Shown piece after piece: positions 8,515 through 17,195 of a DNA stretch of 64,000 nucleotides (position 1 is the first letter of the stretch; each line of letters begins with the position of its first letter). The notes beneath the pieces were generated by a model. The model was not told where the DNA came from. It was given only the letters and a program-made list of their open reading frames with translations, and ran no database searches. The stretch comes from Verrucomicrobiota bacterium (lineage in GTDB: Bacteria; Verrucomicrobiota; Verrucomicrobiia; Verrucomicrobiales; DEV007). Where the stretch lies: NCBI GenBank assembly GCA_020630975.1, contig JAHDID010000023.1, positions 1 through 64,000 of the forward strand. Direction: 5' to 3'. The position numbers and the translations under genes were made by a program.

Positions 8515-10017
8515 ATGATCCACCGACTCATCCCTATCATCGCATTTGCGTTTACCCTGTCACTCAGCGCCGCCGCCGAGCGTCCGAATATTGTCTTCAT
8601 CCTAGCCGATGATATGGGCTCAGGAGACATCCAGGCGCTGAATGCAAAGTCGACGATCCCCACCCCGCATCTCAATCGCCTGGCTGCCGAGGGGATGACC
8701 TTCACCGATGCTCACTCGCCTTCAGCTGTCTGCACCCCGACACGCTACACGACACTGACCGGGCGCTACTGCTGGCGCAGCGAGATGAAGCAAGGCGTGC
8801 TCAATGGCTACGGCGCGCCCATTATCGAGACCGATCGACCGACTGTGGCCTCGCATCTGCAGAAGGCAGGCTACCAGACCGCCGTGATCGGCAAATGGCA
8901 CCTCGGGCTAGGCTTTCAGAAAAACGCCGAAGGCGACTGGGCGTGGGATCAGCCGCTCGACTACTCGCCTATCGATGTGGGATTTGATCGTTCTTTGATC
9001 ATCCCAGCTTCGCTTGATTTCCCTCCCTACATCTACATCGAAGGCCACGACATCACCGGTCAGCCAGACCGTACTCAGCCTGCTATCAAGTTTCCAGACT
9101 TCCTACGCGAAGGCGAGTTGGGCTCGGATTTCTCGATCGTCGACTGTCTGGACAAGCTCACCGAGGAGACGGTGAAATACCTAAGAGCCCCCGAGCGAAA
9201 AGAAGCCCCGTTTTTCCTCTACTTCCCGCTCACCGCCCCGCACAAACCGGTGTCGCCACACCCACGCTTTCAGGGCAAATCCGAGCTCGGACCCTATGGC
9301 GATTTCATCATGCAGGTGGACTGGACTGTCGGGCAGGTGCTCGATGCTCTGGACGAAGCGGCTCTAGCGGAAAACACCCTAATCATGTACACCAGCGATA
9401 ATGGATCTTTCATGTACCGACTCACCGACGAGGGCGAGCCGCACCATGTGGCCGACCAGACCGTGCAGGCCTACTACGAGGGCCATCACACGGCCAATGG
9501 TATCTACCGCGGCACCAAGGCCGATATCTACGAGGGCGGACATCGCGTACCCTTCCTCGCCCGCTGGCCGCAGGTCGTCGAGGCGGGCTCCGAGTGCGCC
9601 CAGCCGATCTGCCATGCCGATCTCTTCGCCACAGCCATGGAGCTGGCCGGTGGTCAGCTACCCGATCCCCGCTTTGGCGCTCAGGATAGCTACAGCCTAG
9701 TGCCGCTCCTACAGGGGCGCAGCTCCATCCCCCGAGCGCCTGTCGTCCACCACTCTGGCGGGGCCATGTTTGCCATCCGCGATGGCGATTGGAAGCTCAT
9801 CCTAGGCAGCGGCTCCGGTGGGCGCCAGCAGCCTAGAGGCAAGAAATGGGAACTCCCCTACCAGCTCTACAATCTCGCAGACGACCCTGGCGAGACGAAC
9901 AACCTCTTCGCCAGTCACCGAGAAAAGGCAGACGAGCTATCCGCTAAAATGCAGCAACTTTTCGCCGACGATCGTTCGCGGCCGATTCCGCGAGGCAGCA
10001 AGTCGAAGAAGAAATAG
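8515..10017 (+). CDS. Exported arylsulfatase-type sulfatase
   Basis: A 500-residue type I sulfatase. It has a signal peptide (1-21, ending AAA), metal ligands in ADDMG (Asp32-Asp33), and the formylglycine motif CTPTR with Cys73, followed by LTGRY. Later come GKWHLG and the second metal pair in SDNGS. The Cys type of motif needs a formylglycine-generating enzyme, which is not in this window. Sulfatases of this kind desulfate algal or mucin polysaccharides in Verrucomicrobiota; the exact sulfate ester is unknown. It is convergent with ftsZ. Confidence 0.95.
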   Translation: MIHRLIPIIAFAFTLSLSAAAERPNIVFILADDMGSGDIQALNAKSTIPTPHLNRLAAEGMTFTDAHSPSAVCTPTRYTTLTGRYCWRSEMKQGVLNGYGAPIIETDRPTVASHLQKAGYQTAVIGKWHLGLGFQKNAEGDWAWDQPLDYSPIDVGFDRSLIIPASLDFPPYIYIEGHDITGQPDRTQPAIKFPDFLREGELGSDFSIVDCLDKLTEETVKYLRAPERKEAPFFLYFPLTAPHKPVSPHPRFQGKSELGPYGDFIMQVDWTVGQVLDALDEAALAENTLIMYTSDNGSFMYRLTDEGEPHHVADQTVQAYYEGHHTANGIYRGTKADIYEGGHRVPFLARWPQVVEAGSECAQPICHADLFATAMELAGGQLPDPRFGAQDSYSLVPLLQGRSSIPRAPVVHHSGGAMFAIRDGDWKLILGSGSGGRQQPRGKKWELPYQLYNLADDPGETNNLFASHREKADELSAKMQQLFADDRSRPIPRGSKSKKK

Positions 10018-10161
10018 CAACAAAAATGCGGCCTCATAAAATACCTCCAGTCGGATAAGTAACAGAAATATTAAGTCTCCCCCTCTATCATATAGCCTCA
10101 CGGCTACAGGATTTTTTGTTTATATATTCTCAACCACGCTTTACCATTACACCGAATCGAC

Positions 10162-10203
10162 ACTAAAAAGAGGCGAAGGGTTCCACCCAACGCCTCTTTT
10201 AGT
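10162..10203. terminator. Bidirectional terminator between the sulfatase and ftsZ
   Basis: ACTAAAAAGAGGCG (10162-10175) and CGCCTCTTTTAGT (10191-10203) form a long stem, with a smaller GGG/CCC helix inside. Both flanks give U-rich 3' arms, TTTT on plus and TTTTT on minus. It sits 25 bp past the ftsZ stop and between convergent genes, so it can end both transcripts. The remaining bases 10018-10161 hold nothing recognisable. Confidence 0.85.
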
Positions 10204-10227
10204 AAAATGCTTATCTGACTCTGTCGC

Positions 10228-12171
10228 CTAGCCTTTCTTTCTCAAGAAAGTTGGCACGTCGAGATCTTCGCCAGCTACGACGTTGTTGTCATTTCTAGCG
10301 AAGCGGCCTTTGGACTCGATAGGCTCGAGCTTCAGGACCTCCTCTTGTGCTTCTTCCATTGGCTGCTGCTCAGCTACTGGTGCCTCGTCCGGCCGCTGTG
10401 GGCGATTGAGGATACGCTGGGTCGTCTGGCCTGGGACGATACGGGAGAGAGAAATCGTCTGTGACTCAGCCTCATCTGCCAATGCAGCAGGCTCCTCAGG
10501 AGTAGGAATCATCGGTTGCAGCGGCTGTTCAGTTTCCGCCGGTGGTTGCAATGGTGTCGGCTGGATCGCTGGTGGCTGCTCTTGCTGGCCGGCGAACATC
10601 TGTGAATTGTCGACAGATGGCGCCCCCTGCATCGCTGAAGCGATCGGGTTGAAAGGCATGATAGGATCGGCTCCCTGATCAGTGGGGGCCGCAGCGGCTG
10701 CTGGTGGCACTTGCTGCTGAAATGGATCCTCCACAACAGGTGCTGGGGTTGGCTGCGGCTCCTCAGCTACAGGTGCAGGCTCTGGACTTGCGGCTACTGC
10801 AGGCTCTAAAGCCTGAGGCTCTAGCTGGACAGGTGCCTGAGCTACTTCTGGCTGCACGACAGGTGTCGGCACGACTTCCTGAGGCTGCTGAGCTACCATA
10901 GGTGCTACCACACCTGCACTCTGACCTTTCTGCAAACCATCGGCGATGGATACTACCTTGGAGTCGGCAGGCTCACTTGCCACTGGCGCAGGTAGCTGGC
11001 CCTGGGCTGCCGGGGCTGCCGGGGCTGCCACTGCAGGCTCGGCTGGCGCCGAAGTCGAAGCAGAGGCTGGCACTGCTGCAACCGGCACAGCTGCTGCAGC
11101 CACTGGCTGCACGCCAAATTGTTTCTTGGGCTGCCCCGCCTGTGCTTGGGCATCCTGCGTCTGGGCCGGCTTGCTGGAGGTCGCACTCAAAGTCTCAGCA
11201 TCGAGCGAGCTGATGACCGTCACAGCAAGGCTGCTACCCAGACGGGTATCGGTGCCTGTGCCGAAGAGGACATGCGCACTCGGACGCAGATGGCTCGAGA
11301 GCGCCTTCATGACAGTCTGAACCTCGAGCAGAGTCATACTATCGGAGCCACTCACTTGGATCAGCACATTCTGAGCGATACTGAGTAGCTTACCGCTATC
11401 GAGCAATGGACACTTGAGTGTCTGCTCGACCGCCTCGAGCGCACGATTCTCACCTTTGGCCTGACCATAGCCGAACAGGCAGCGCGAGTCTTCGCTGTTC
11501 AGCGCAGTCAAAAGATCATCCATGCCGATGCGAATGATACCTGGCTTGGCGACTAGATTCATCGTCGCGCGGATGCTCTGGCTGATGATTTTGTCAGCAG
11601 CGGCGAAGGCCTGAGTCACCCCATCCTTTGGCACGATCAATTCACCCATGCGATCGTTGTCGAAGGTGACGACGGCGTTGGCATAGCCCTCGATCAGGCT
11701 GAGCGCATCGCGAGCCTGCTCCATGCGGCGAGCTCCTTCAAATTCAAATGGCAATGTGCCGTAAGCGACTAGGAAAACGCCCTCTTCTTTGGCGATCCGG
11801 CAGATCTCTGGAGCTGCTCCTGAACCTGTTCCACCACCCAGACCGACACAGACAAAGACCATGTCATTGCCTCGGATCGCTTCACGGATCTCGTCGGCAG
11901 CCTCTAGCGCGGCCTGTTTCCCGAGATCTGGATCTCCGCCGGTGCCCATCCCCTTCAGGAGGGCCGATCCTAGCTGGATCTTCTGGCTTGAGACCGAGCT
12001 CGATAGCTTTCGGATATCGGTATTTAGCACGACTAGCTGTGCGTCGTCGCTCCCCTCCAAAGCCAAACGGTCTAGCACGTTGGCTCCAGAGCCACCGACA
12101 CCTAAAACCTTAAAGGAGAAATGGTCTCCCTCTTCAGGACTGCCATCCCGAGACTGGTTGTATTCTATCAT
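10228..12171 (-). CDS. ftsZ: Cell division protein FtsZ with a very long C-terminal linker
   Basis: A 647-residue tubulin homologue that would polymerise into the Z-ring. The GTPase part (residues about 18-330) has GVGGSGAN, the tubulin signature GGGTGSG (112-118) and a conserved NDR near 172-174. Residues about 335-600 are a low-complexity Pro/Ala/Gln/Val-rich linker, far longer than in most FtsZ. The last residues GEDLDVPTFLRKKG match the conserved C-terminal peptide that binds FtsA and ZipA. The T7 synergy loop is unusual: GIIRIGMDDL (211-220) replaces the typical GLxNxDFADV, so the positions of E. coli N207 and D209 are Arg214 and Gly216, and only the D212 equivalent (Asp219) remains. It is the last gene of the division cluster, and a terminator follows. 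Confidence 0.96.
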   Translation of the reverse strand: MIEYNQSRDGSPEEGDHFSFKVLGVGGSGANVLDRLALEGSDDAQLVVLNTDIRKLSSSVSSQKIQLGSALLKGMGTGGDPDLGKQAALEAADEIREAIRGNDMVFVCVGLGGGTGSGAAPEICRIAKEEGVFLVAYGTLPFEFEGARRMEQARDALSLIEGYANAVVTFDNDRMGELIVPKDGVTQAFAAADKIISQSIRATMNLVAKPGIIRIGMDDLLTALNSEDSRCLFGYGQAKGENRALEAVEQTLKCPLLDSGKLLSIAQNVLIQVSGSDSMTLLEVQTVMKALSSHLRPSAHVLFGTGTDTRLGSSLAVTVISSLDAETLSATSSKPAQTQDAQAQAGQPKKQFGVQPVAAAAVPVAAVPASASTSAPAEPAVAAPAAPAAQGQLPAPVASEPADSKVVSIADGLQKGQSAGVVAPMVAQQPQEVVPTPVVQPEVAQAPVQLEPQALEPAVAASPEPAPVAEEPQPTPAPVVEDPFQQQVPPAAAAAPTDQGADPIMPFNPIASAMQGAPSVDNSQMFAGQQEQPPAIQPTPLQPPAETEQPLQPMIPTPEEPAALADEAESQTISLSRIVPGQTTQRILNRPQRPDEAPVAEQQPMEEAQEEVLKLEPIESKGRFARNDNNVVAGEDLDVPTFLRKKG

Positions 12172-12248
12172 AATTTAGGTTGGTGGTAAGGTTTGTGGGT
12201 AAAGTGGGTAAAAACAAGCGGGACAACCTCAGTCGCCCTCCAAAGGTA

Positions 12249-13454
12249 TCAACGATTCGCTCCAAAGATCTTTTCAAATTTCTGCCCAATCTTCGCAAAA
12301 GTGCCTCCGCGAGAGCGGTGGCTACTGAGAAGTTGTGCGTATCTGATCAATCCGACAGGAGTTGCGTATTGGGGGTTTTCAAATAGAGCAGACGGCCCAG
12401 TCACAGTCGGAGTCTGGTTCTTACAAACCGGAATTCCAAATATGTCCGTCACCAACGAATCCAAGCCCGTTAGTAAGCTAGATCCACCAGTGAGGTATAC
12501 TCCAGATGGACGCTGTCCTAGGCCACTATCAAATGCAAGCGAATTATTTATCAAAGTTAATAATTCGGTCAATCTTGCATTAATGATCTGACAAATTAAA
12601 ATCCGTTCGACTGTCTCCGAGCCATCCCCAGCGATCGGCACCTTCTCATCCGGGCCTATCCCTTCTAGCCAGGCACTACCGTAGGTGACTTTCAGTTTCT
12701 CTGCACGTGCCAGAGGTACTTTCAGGACTAGGGCAATATCATTGGTGATATGATCGCCACCGACTCCGACCGAGCCGCTCGCGACCACCGCTCCATCGAC
12801 AAAGCAGATGTAGTCTGTGGTACCGCCACCGATATCGAGCAGCAGAGCACCACGGTTTTTCGCCTCCTGGTCGAGTGCCATCTGCGCCGAAGCGACTGGG
12901 GCAAAGACGATATCCTCGATCTCTAGAGGAACACCCCGCACACATTTGATCGAGTTCTGGATCCGCGACTTGATGCCGTGGATAATGTGATAATCAGCCT
13001 CCAGCTTCTGGCCTGAGCGGCCGAGCGGATTGATCATACGCTCGCGACTGTCCACGTAGTAGTGCTGGATGATCGAGTGCACGAAACCATTGTCTGCCGG
13101 GATCTTCACGTCGCGGCACTTTTTCTTCACCTCATCGAGATCGGCCTCGTTGATGCTACCGCCATCGAGCCGGATAGCACCGCGATTGTTCAGCCCCTCG
13201 ATGTGCGCACCTGTCACGGAGAGGAACACGGCATTGATCTCCACATCGCTACGCTCCTCTGCACGCTCCAGAGCATCGTGGATGCAGGCTTGCACGGCGT
13301 CGGTATCGACGACCTCACCCTTTCTCACTCCAGAAGAGGGGTGCTGCCCCACGCCTAGAACCCGAAGGGAGCCATCCCCGCGAGTTTCGCCGACTACGAG
13401 ACACACCTTGGAGGTGCCGATCTCTAATCCTGCGAAGATGTCCGAGCGAGCCAT
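12249..13454 (-). CDS. ftsA: Cell division protein FtsA
   Basis: A 401-residue actin-fold protein that tethers FtsZ to the membrane. Phosphate 1 loop AGLEIGTSKV is at 9-18, the phosphate 2 region LLLDIGGGTTDY is near 205-216, and the adenosine loop YLTGGSSLL is near 325-333. The SHS2 (1C) domain lies at about residues 80-165. The C-terminal segment GQKFEKIFGANR is an amphipathic membrane-targeting helix. It is directly upstream of ftsZ (77 bp gap) and downstream of ftsQ, as in standard dcw clusters. Confidence 0.95.
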   Translation of the reverse strand: MARSDIFAGLEIGTSKVCLVVGETRGDGSLRVLGVGQHPSSGVRKGEVVDTDAVQACIHDALERAEERSDVEINAVFLSVTGAHIEGLNNRGAIRLDGGSINEADLDEVKKKCRDVKIPADNGFVHSIIQHYYVDSRERMINPLGRSGQKLEADYHIIHGIKSRIQNSIKCVRGVPLEIEDIVFAPVASAQMALDQEAKNRGALLLDIGGGTTDYICFVDGAVVASGSVGVGGDHITNDIALVLKVPLARAEKLKVTYGSAWLEGIGPDEKVPIAGDGSETVERILICQIINARLTELLTLINNSLAFDSGLGQRPSGVYLTGGSSLLTGLDSLVTDIFGIPVCKNQTPTVTGPSALFENPQYATPVGLIRYAQLLSSHRSRGGTFAKIGQKFEKIFGANR

Positions 13455-13564
13455 AAAAAATTGTGTAACGTTTCAGGGGTTAACAGAGCGAGATGAGACG
13501 CTAGGTCAACTTGACTTTTAAGACTTGCTTAAAAATTCTGAGACAGGGTGAGGGCCCGATTGCT

Positions 13565-14587
13565 TCATCGTGAGATACCTTGGACAGGCCGCAGTATCTT
13601 TCTCCGCTTTTCTGAAACGTTTGAGTCGGACGTTTTCACAGCAGGATTTTGCCATTTTTTTTGGTCTACCTTACCGTGAAAGGTCACTGGGATATTCTGC
13701 TCGGTAGCGACATTGGCGGTAGCCAGAGCGGTACCGCTAGCTGCCGCACGCGCTGAAATGATATCGAGATCGGCCAACCCAGCTGCTATCCGTTCGGTAT
13801 GAAAGGTGACCAGCATATCATCAGCGCCCCCATAGCGGCACAGTAGCCCCCAGGTACCAAGCGCACGCACATCGATGATCATCCGAGCCGGGTCTCTAGC
13901 GATCAGATCTAGCGCAGCAGCTACTTGAGAATGCCCAATGACAGATCCCTCGCTGATCTCTGCAATATCGGCGACTTCTATCGTAGGTAGCAGAGTGAGC
14001 CCCTCTACCAGACTCGGGCAGCGCCAGGCTACTCCCGTCTGATCCAGTAGCAGCCCCCCTGCGCGGAGTGGTAAAACACCGAGCTCCGGCACCGACAGCC
14101 AAGCGACAGGTACTCGCTCCACCACCGAGATCTTCAGTCGATCGGGCAGGATCAGCTGGACCTCTGCCGAGTCGATAGCAGGCACAGCCTCTAGAGTCGC
14201 CTCGATCTGCTGCGGCAGGACCCGAGTCGACATACCTAGCTCGATACCGGCCTGAGCAGCTATCTCCGCCTCGGTGAGCAGGCCATCGCTGACGATCGTG
14301 AGATGCTGCAGATGCAGTCGCTGCTGTCCGGCCTGCCACTGACCATAGCCCCACTGAACGAGATAAGGCAGACTCAGACCGACGATGAGGAAACACAGGA
14401 TGCGCCAGCACCAGCCAGCCTTTGATATCTTTCGCCTGCGACGTCCCGCTCGATTCCCCTGCCTAGATCTAGCTGAACGATGTGCCCTAGCGTGATCAGC
14501 GGGCCAGATATCATCTGGCCGAGACCTTTCCCTATGCCCGGAGCGCGCAGCAGTGCGCTCGGCAGTGTATCGAGATGCTCGGGGCAT
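13565..14587 (-). CDS. ftsQ: Cell division protein FtsQ/DivIB
   Basis: A 340-residue bitopic protein. A long, very basic cytoplasmic tail (residues 1-58, rich in Arg) is followed by one membrane helix (CWRILCFLIVGLSLPYLVQW, about 60-80). A periplasmic POTRA domain follows (about 92-165, with ITIVSDGLLTEAEI-like LTIVSDGLLTEAEI), then the FtsQ beta domain to about residue 285. The unusually basic N-terminus and its position between ddl and ftsA fit FtsQ. It bridges the divisome to FtsB/FtsL in other bacteria. Sequence conservation in this family is low, so context carries part of the assignment. Confidence 0.88.
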   Translation of the reverse strand: MPRASRYTAERTAARSGHRERSRPDDIWPADHARAHRSARSRQGNRAGRRRRKISKAGWCWRILCFLIVGLSLPYLVQWGYGQWQAGQQRLHLQHLTIVSDGLLTEAEIAAQAGIELGMSTRVLPQQIEATLEAVPAIDSAEVQLILPDRLKISVVERVPVAWLSVPELGVLPLRAGGLLLDQTGVAWRCPSLVEGLTLLPTIEVADIAEISEGSVIGHSQVAAALDLIARDPARMIIDVRALGTWGLLCRYGGADDMLVTFHTERIAAGLADLDIISARAAASGTALATANVATEQNIPVTFHGKVDQKKWQNPAVKTSDSNVSEKRRKILRPVQGISR

Positions 14588-14637
14588 TCGATACTATTTA
14601 ATAAATCTTAACTAATATTCAAGCCATTCTTGAGCTT

Positions 14638-15564
14638 CTAGCCCAACTCGAGAGACTTCTCGATGATAGCCACACAGAGAGCGGTGTAGTCTTTGCCATC
14701 CGCCAATGCCGCCTTGGGCAGGAGACTGGTCTCCGTCATGCCCGGCAGGGTATTCACCTCGAGTACATGAGCAGCGCCATCGCTCTCACTGAGCAGCACA
14801 TCGACGCGAGAGTAGACCTCGATCCCCAGGGACTGATGCGCCTTGACCGCCTCGGCCTGGATAGCGGCTGTCACATCGGCAGGCAGATCTGCCGGACAAT
14901 AGTAGTCGGAGCCACCACCATCGCCCGTCATCCAAGGATATTTATTGCTGATATCGTAGAATCCCGAGCGCGGCTGGATATGCACGATAGGCAGTGCCTG
15001 ATCGCCGACCACACCGACTGTCAGCTCCTTGCCGACGATGAGTTCCTCGATGAGGATGTCTTCGCTATATTTCCCGGCATCCTCGATGGCCGCAGTCCAC
15101 TCCTCGGCTGTGTGGACCAGATGCACCCCGACACTTGAGCCCTCGCGAGGCGGCTTGACCACACATGGCAGGCCGAATGGCGGCTCCGCCGCATCTTTGA
15201 TCAAAATGGTCGCAGACTTTGGTGTGGTGACGCCCTCTGCGACGAAGCGCTCTTTACTCAGCACTTTATCAAAAGCGATGCGTGAACTCTCGGCACGCGC
15301 CCCAGTGAAAGGCACCCCACGCTCGGCCAGCTCGGACTGTAGCGTGCCATCCTCGCCATAGGTCCCGTGCACCACATTGAAGCAGATGTCCGTGCCCTCT
15401 GGCAGCTCGAATCCCGGACCAGCGATATCGACCAGATCGACACGGGCCACAGCCCCCTCCAGGGCACCAGCGACGCCCCTACCCGAGGCTAGAGAGACTT
15501 CGCGCTCGGAGCCAGGTCCACCAGCCAGCACGGCTACATTTAACTGTGATACAGGTTTGCTCAT
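14638..15564 (-). CDS. ddl: D-alanine--D-alanine ligase
   Basis: A 308-residue ATP-grasp ligase that makes D-Ala-D-Ala for peptidoglycan. Visible blocks are LAGGPGSEREVSLASG (the N-terminal signature, 11-26), NVVHGTYGEDGTLQ, the ATP-grasp GLPCVVKPPREGSSVGV, EELIVGKELTVGV, and the C-terminal metal-binding DVLLSESDGAAHVLEVNTLPG with Glu and Asn ligands. The last block is followed by MTETSL, where most Ddl enzymes have a similar motif. It lies between murC and ftsQ. Intergenic repeat copy 2 (15595-15655) is just upstream. Confidence 0.95.
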   Translation of the reverse strand: MSKPVSQLNVAVLAGGPGSEREVSLASGRGVAGALEGAVARVDLVDIAGPGFELPEGTDICFNVVHGTYGEDGTLQSELAERGVPFTGARAESSRIAFDKVLSKERFVAEGVTTPKSATILIKDAAEPPFGLPCVVKPPREGSSVGVHLVHTAEEWTAAIEDAGKYSEDILIEELIVGKELTVGVVGDQALPIVHIQPRSGFYDISNKYPWMTGDGGGSDYYCPADLPADVTAAIQAEAVKAHQSLGIEVYSRVDVLLSESDGAAHVLEVNTLPGMTETSLLPKAALADGKDYTALCVAIIEKSLELG

Positions 15565-15594
15565 AGAAAATTGGTTTTGAGTGATTTAGCGGGC

Positions 15595-15655
15595 ATTGTA
15601 CCCTATTCAGTCTGGATTGTACCCTATTGAATTTATATTGTACCCTATTGAATTT
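15595..15655 (+). repeat. 21-bp-period tandem intergenic repeat, copy 2 (three units)
   Basis: Three units read left to right: a variant ATTGTACCCTATTCAGTC, then two canonical ATTGTACCCTATTGAATTT units. The units start at 15595, 15616 and 15637, an exact 21-bp period. The copy lies between ddl and murC, both minus-strand genes, and is the only copy with two perfect canonical units. Confidence 0.92.
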
Positions 15656-15725
15656 GAGGTCTCAGCAGCCTACGCGATGGGCAATCGACTTCTTTCAAAA
15701 AGTGCGGCCCCTCCGTTCGCTGCTA

Positions 15726-17153
15726 CTACAGTTGCTGGAGCTTATCTAGATCTGCCGACAGCTTGGTCCCCACTTCGTGGATATTCCCTGCCCCGAGAGT
15801 GATCACCCAATCGCCGGCCTGTAGACCTGGGCCGACCTCAGCGTGCAGGCTCTCGATATCAGGGTGAGATCTGGCGGTGGCGACATCGCCCAACTCACCG
15901 ACCGCATCGACGATGGTCTGGCCTGTGACCCCCTCGATCGGCAGCTCACTAGCAGGGTAGATATCTGTCACCCACAGCTCGTCGACACCATCGAAGCATT
16001 TGCCAAACTCATCGCGCAGCAGCTGAGTACGCGTGTAGCGATGTGGCTGAAAGAGACAGACCAGACGCCCCTGATGCTGCGAGCGAGCGGTCTCGATAGT
16101 CACCTCGATCTCAGTCGGGTGGTGCCCGTAGTCATCGATCACAGTCACACCCTCTGGAGCCAGGCGTTTCACCTCGAAGCGGCGCTTGGCCCCACGGAAG
16201 CTAGTGAGCGCTTCATTGATTTTCTCAAACTCGACACCCAGCTCATCGCCCAGCGCTGCAGCGGCCAGTGCATTCAGCACATTGTGGCGGCCCGGTATCC
16301 CTAGGTGCACACGGCCCAGCTCCTCGCCACGGCGGACGATGGTGAACTCGGTGCCTGCGCCTCGGAGCTGCTCGTCGATCACACGGTAGTCGCAGTGCTC
16401 ACCGCGACCATAGCTGATGCCATTCTCGCGCTCGCTACAGACCTGGCTGGCGAACTCGTCATCACCGCAGTAGAAAATCTTGCCGGAAGCCTGATCGCAG
16501 AACTGCCCAAACACAGAAAGAATCTCATCGATCCCACCGGTGTAGTGGTCGAGATGCTCAGCCTCGACATTCAGCAGGATAGCGTGCTCGGTGTGAAAAT
16601 TGACCAGCGTACCATCGCTCTCGTCCCCCTCGGCGCAAAACCACTCGCCCTGCTCGTCCCAGCAGGCATTGGTGCCTAGGATGGGGATCTCTGCCCCCAC
16701 ATAATGGCTCGGGTGCTGGCCGCCAGTGCGCAACACGTGAGCCGACATCGCGGAAGTCGTCGTCTTGCCATGGGTGCCCGCGATCACCACACCACGATTA
16801 CCCATCATGATCGCAGCTAGAGCCTCGGCCCTACGCAGCAGCGGGATACCGGCTGCTACAGCGGCATCATAGGCAGGATTTCTGCCCGGACGCACGGCGC
16901 TGGAGTAGACCACCACATCGCAGCCCTCGACAGCCTCAGCCGAGTGTGGACTGGAAAAGTCGAGACCCAGCCCCTGAAGACGCTCGGTCTCATCGGAGGT
17001 CACGCGGTCCGAGCCCGATACACGATGACCCAAATCCAGAAATAGAGCGGCCAAACCACTCATCCCTGAGCCTGCGACACCTATCAGGTGCACTCTCACA
17101 GGCTCTGCTCCTGGGGCAAATTTCCCCGACCACTCCTTTACGATTTTGCTCAT
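15726..17153 (-). CDS. murC: UDP-N-acetylmuramate--L-alanine ligase
   Basis: A 475-residue Mur ligase that adds L-Ala to UDP-MurNAc. The N-terminal Rossmann motif is HLIGVAGSGMSGLA (22-35). The ATP-binding P-loop is GTHGKTTTSA near 125-134. The central EAEHLDHY and the C-terminal FQPHRYTRT match MurC rather than MurD/E/F. Final residues (ADLDKLQQL) form a short helix. MurB, which usually sits next to MurC, is not in this cluster. Confidence 0.96.
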   Translation of the reverse strand: MSKIVKEWSGKFAPGAEPVRVHLIGVAGSGMSGLAALFLDLGHRVSGSDRVTSDETERLQGLGLDFSSPHSAEAVEGCDVVVYSSAVRPGRNPAYDAAVAAGIPLLRRAEALAAIMMGNRGVVIAGTHGKTTTSAMSAHVLRTGGQHPSHYVGAEIPILGTNACWDEQGEWFCAEGDESDGTLVNFHTEHAILLNVEAEHLDHYTGGIDEILSVFGQFCDQASGKIFYCGDDEFASQVCSERENGISYGRGEHCDYRVIDEQLRGAGTEFTIVRRGEELGRVHLGIPGRHNVLNALAAAALGDELGVEFEKINEALTSFRGAKRRFEVKRLAPEGVTVIDDYGHHPTEIEVTIETARSQHQGRLVCLFQPHRYTRTQLLRDEFGKCFDGVDELWVTDIYPASELPIEGVTGQTIVDAVGELGDVATARSHPDIESLHAEVGPGLQAGDWVITLGAGNIHEVGTKLSADLDKLQQL

Positions 17154-17195
17154 CCACTAGAAAGACTGAGATTTTTAGAAGCGGGACACTACAAC

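Noticed and set aside
10704-11388. Overlapping plus- and minus-frame ORFs in the ftsZ linker region
   Set aside because: They are frame shadows of the Pro/Ala/Gln-rich linker.
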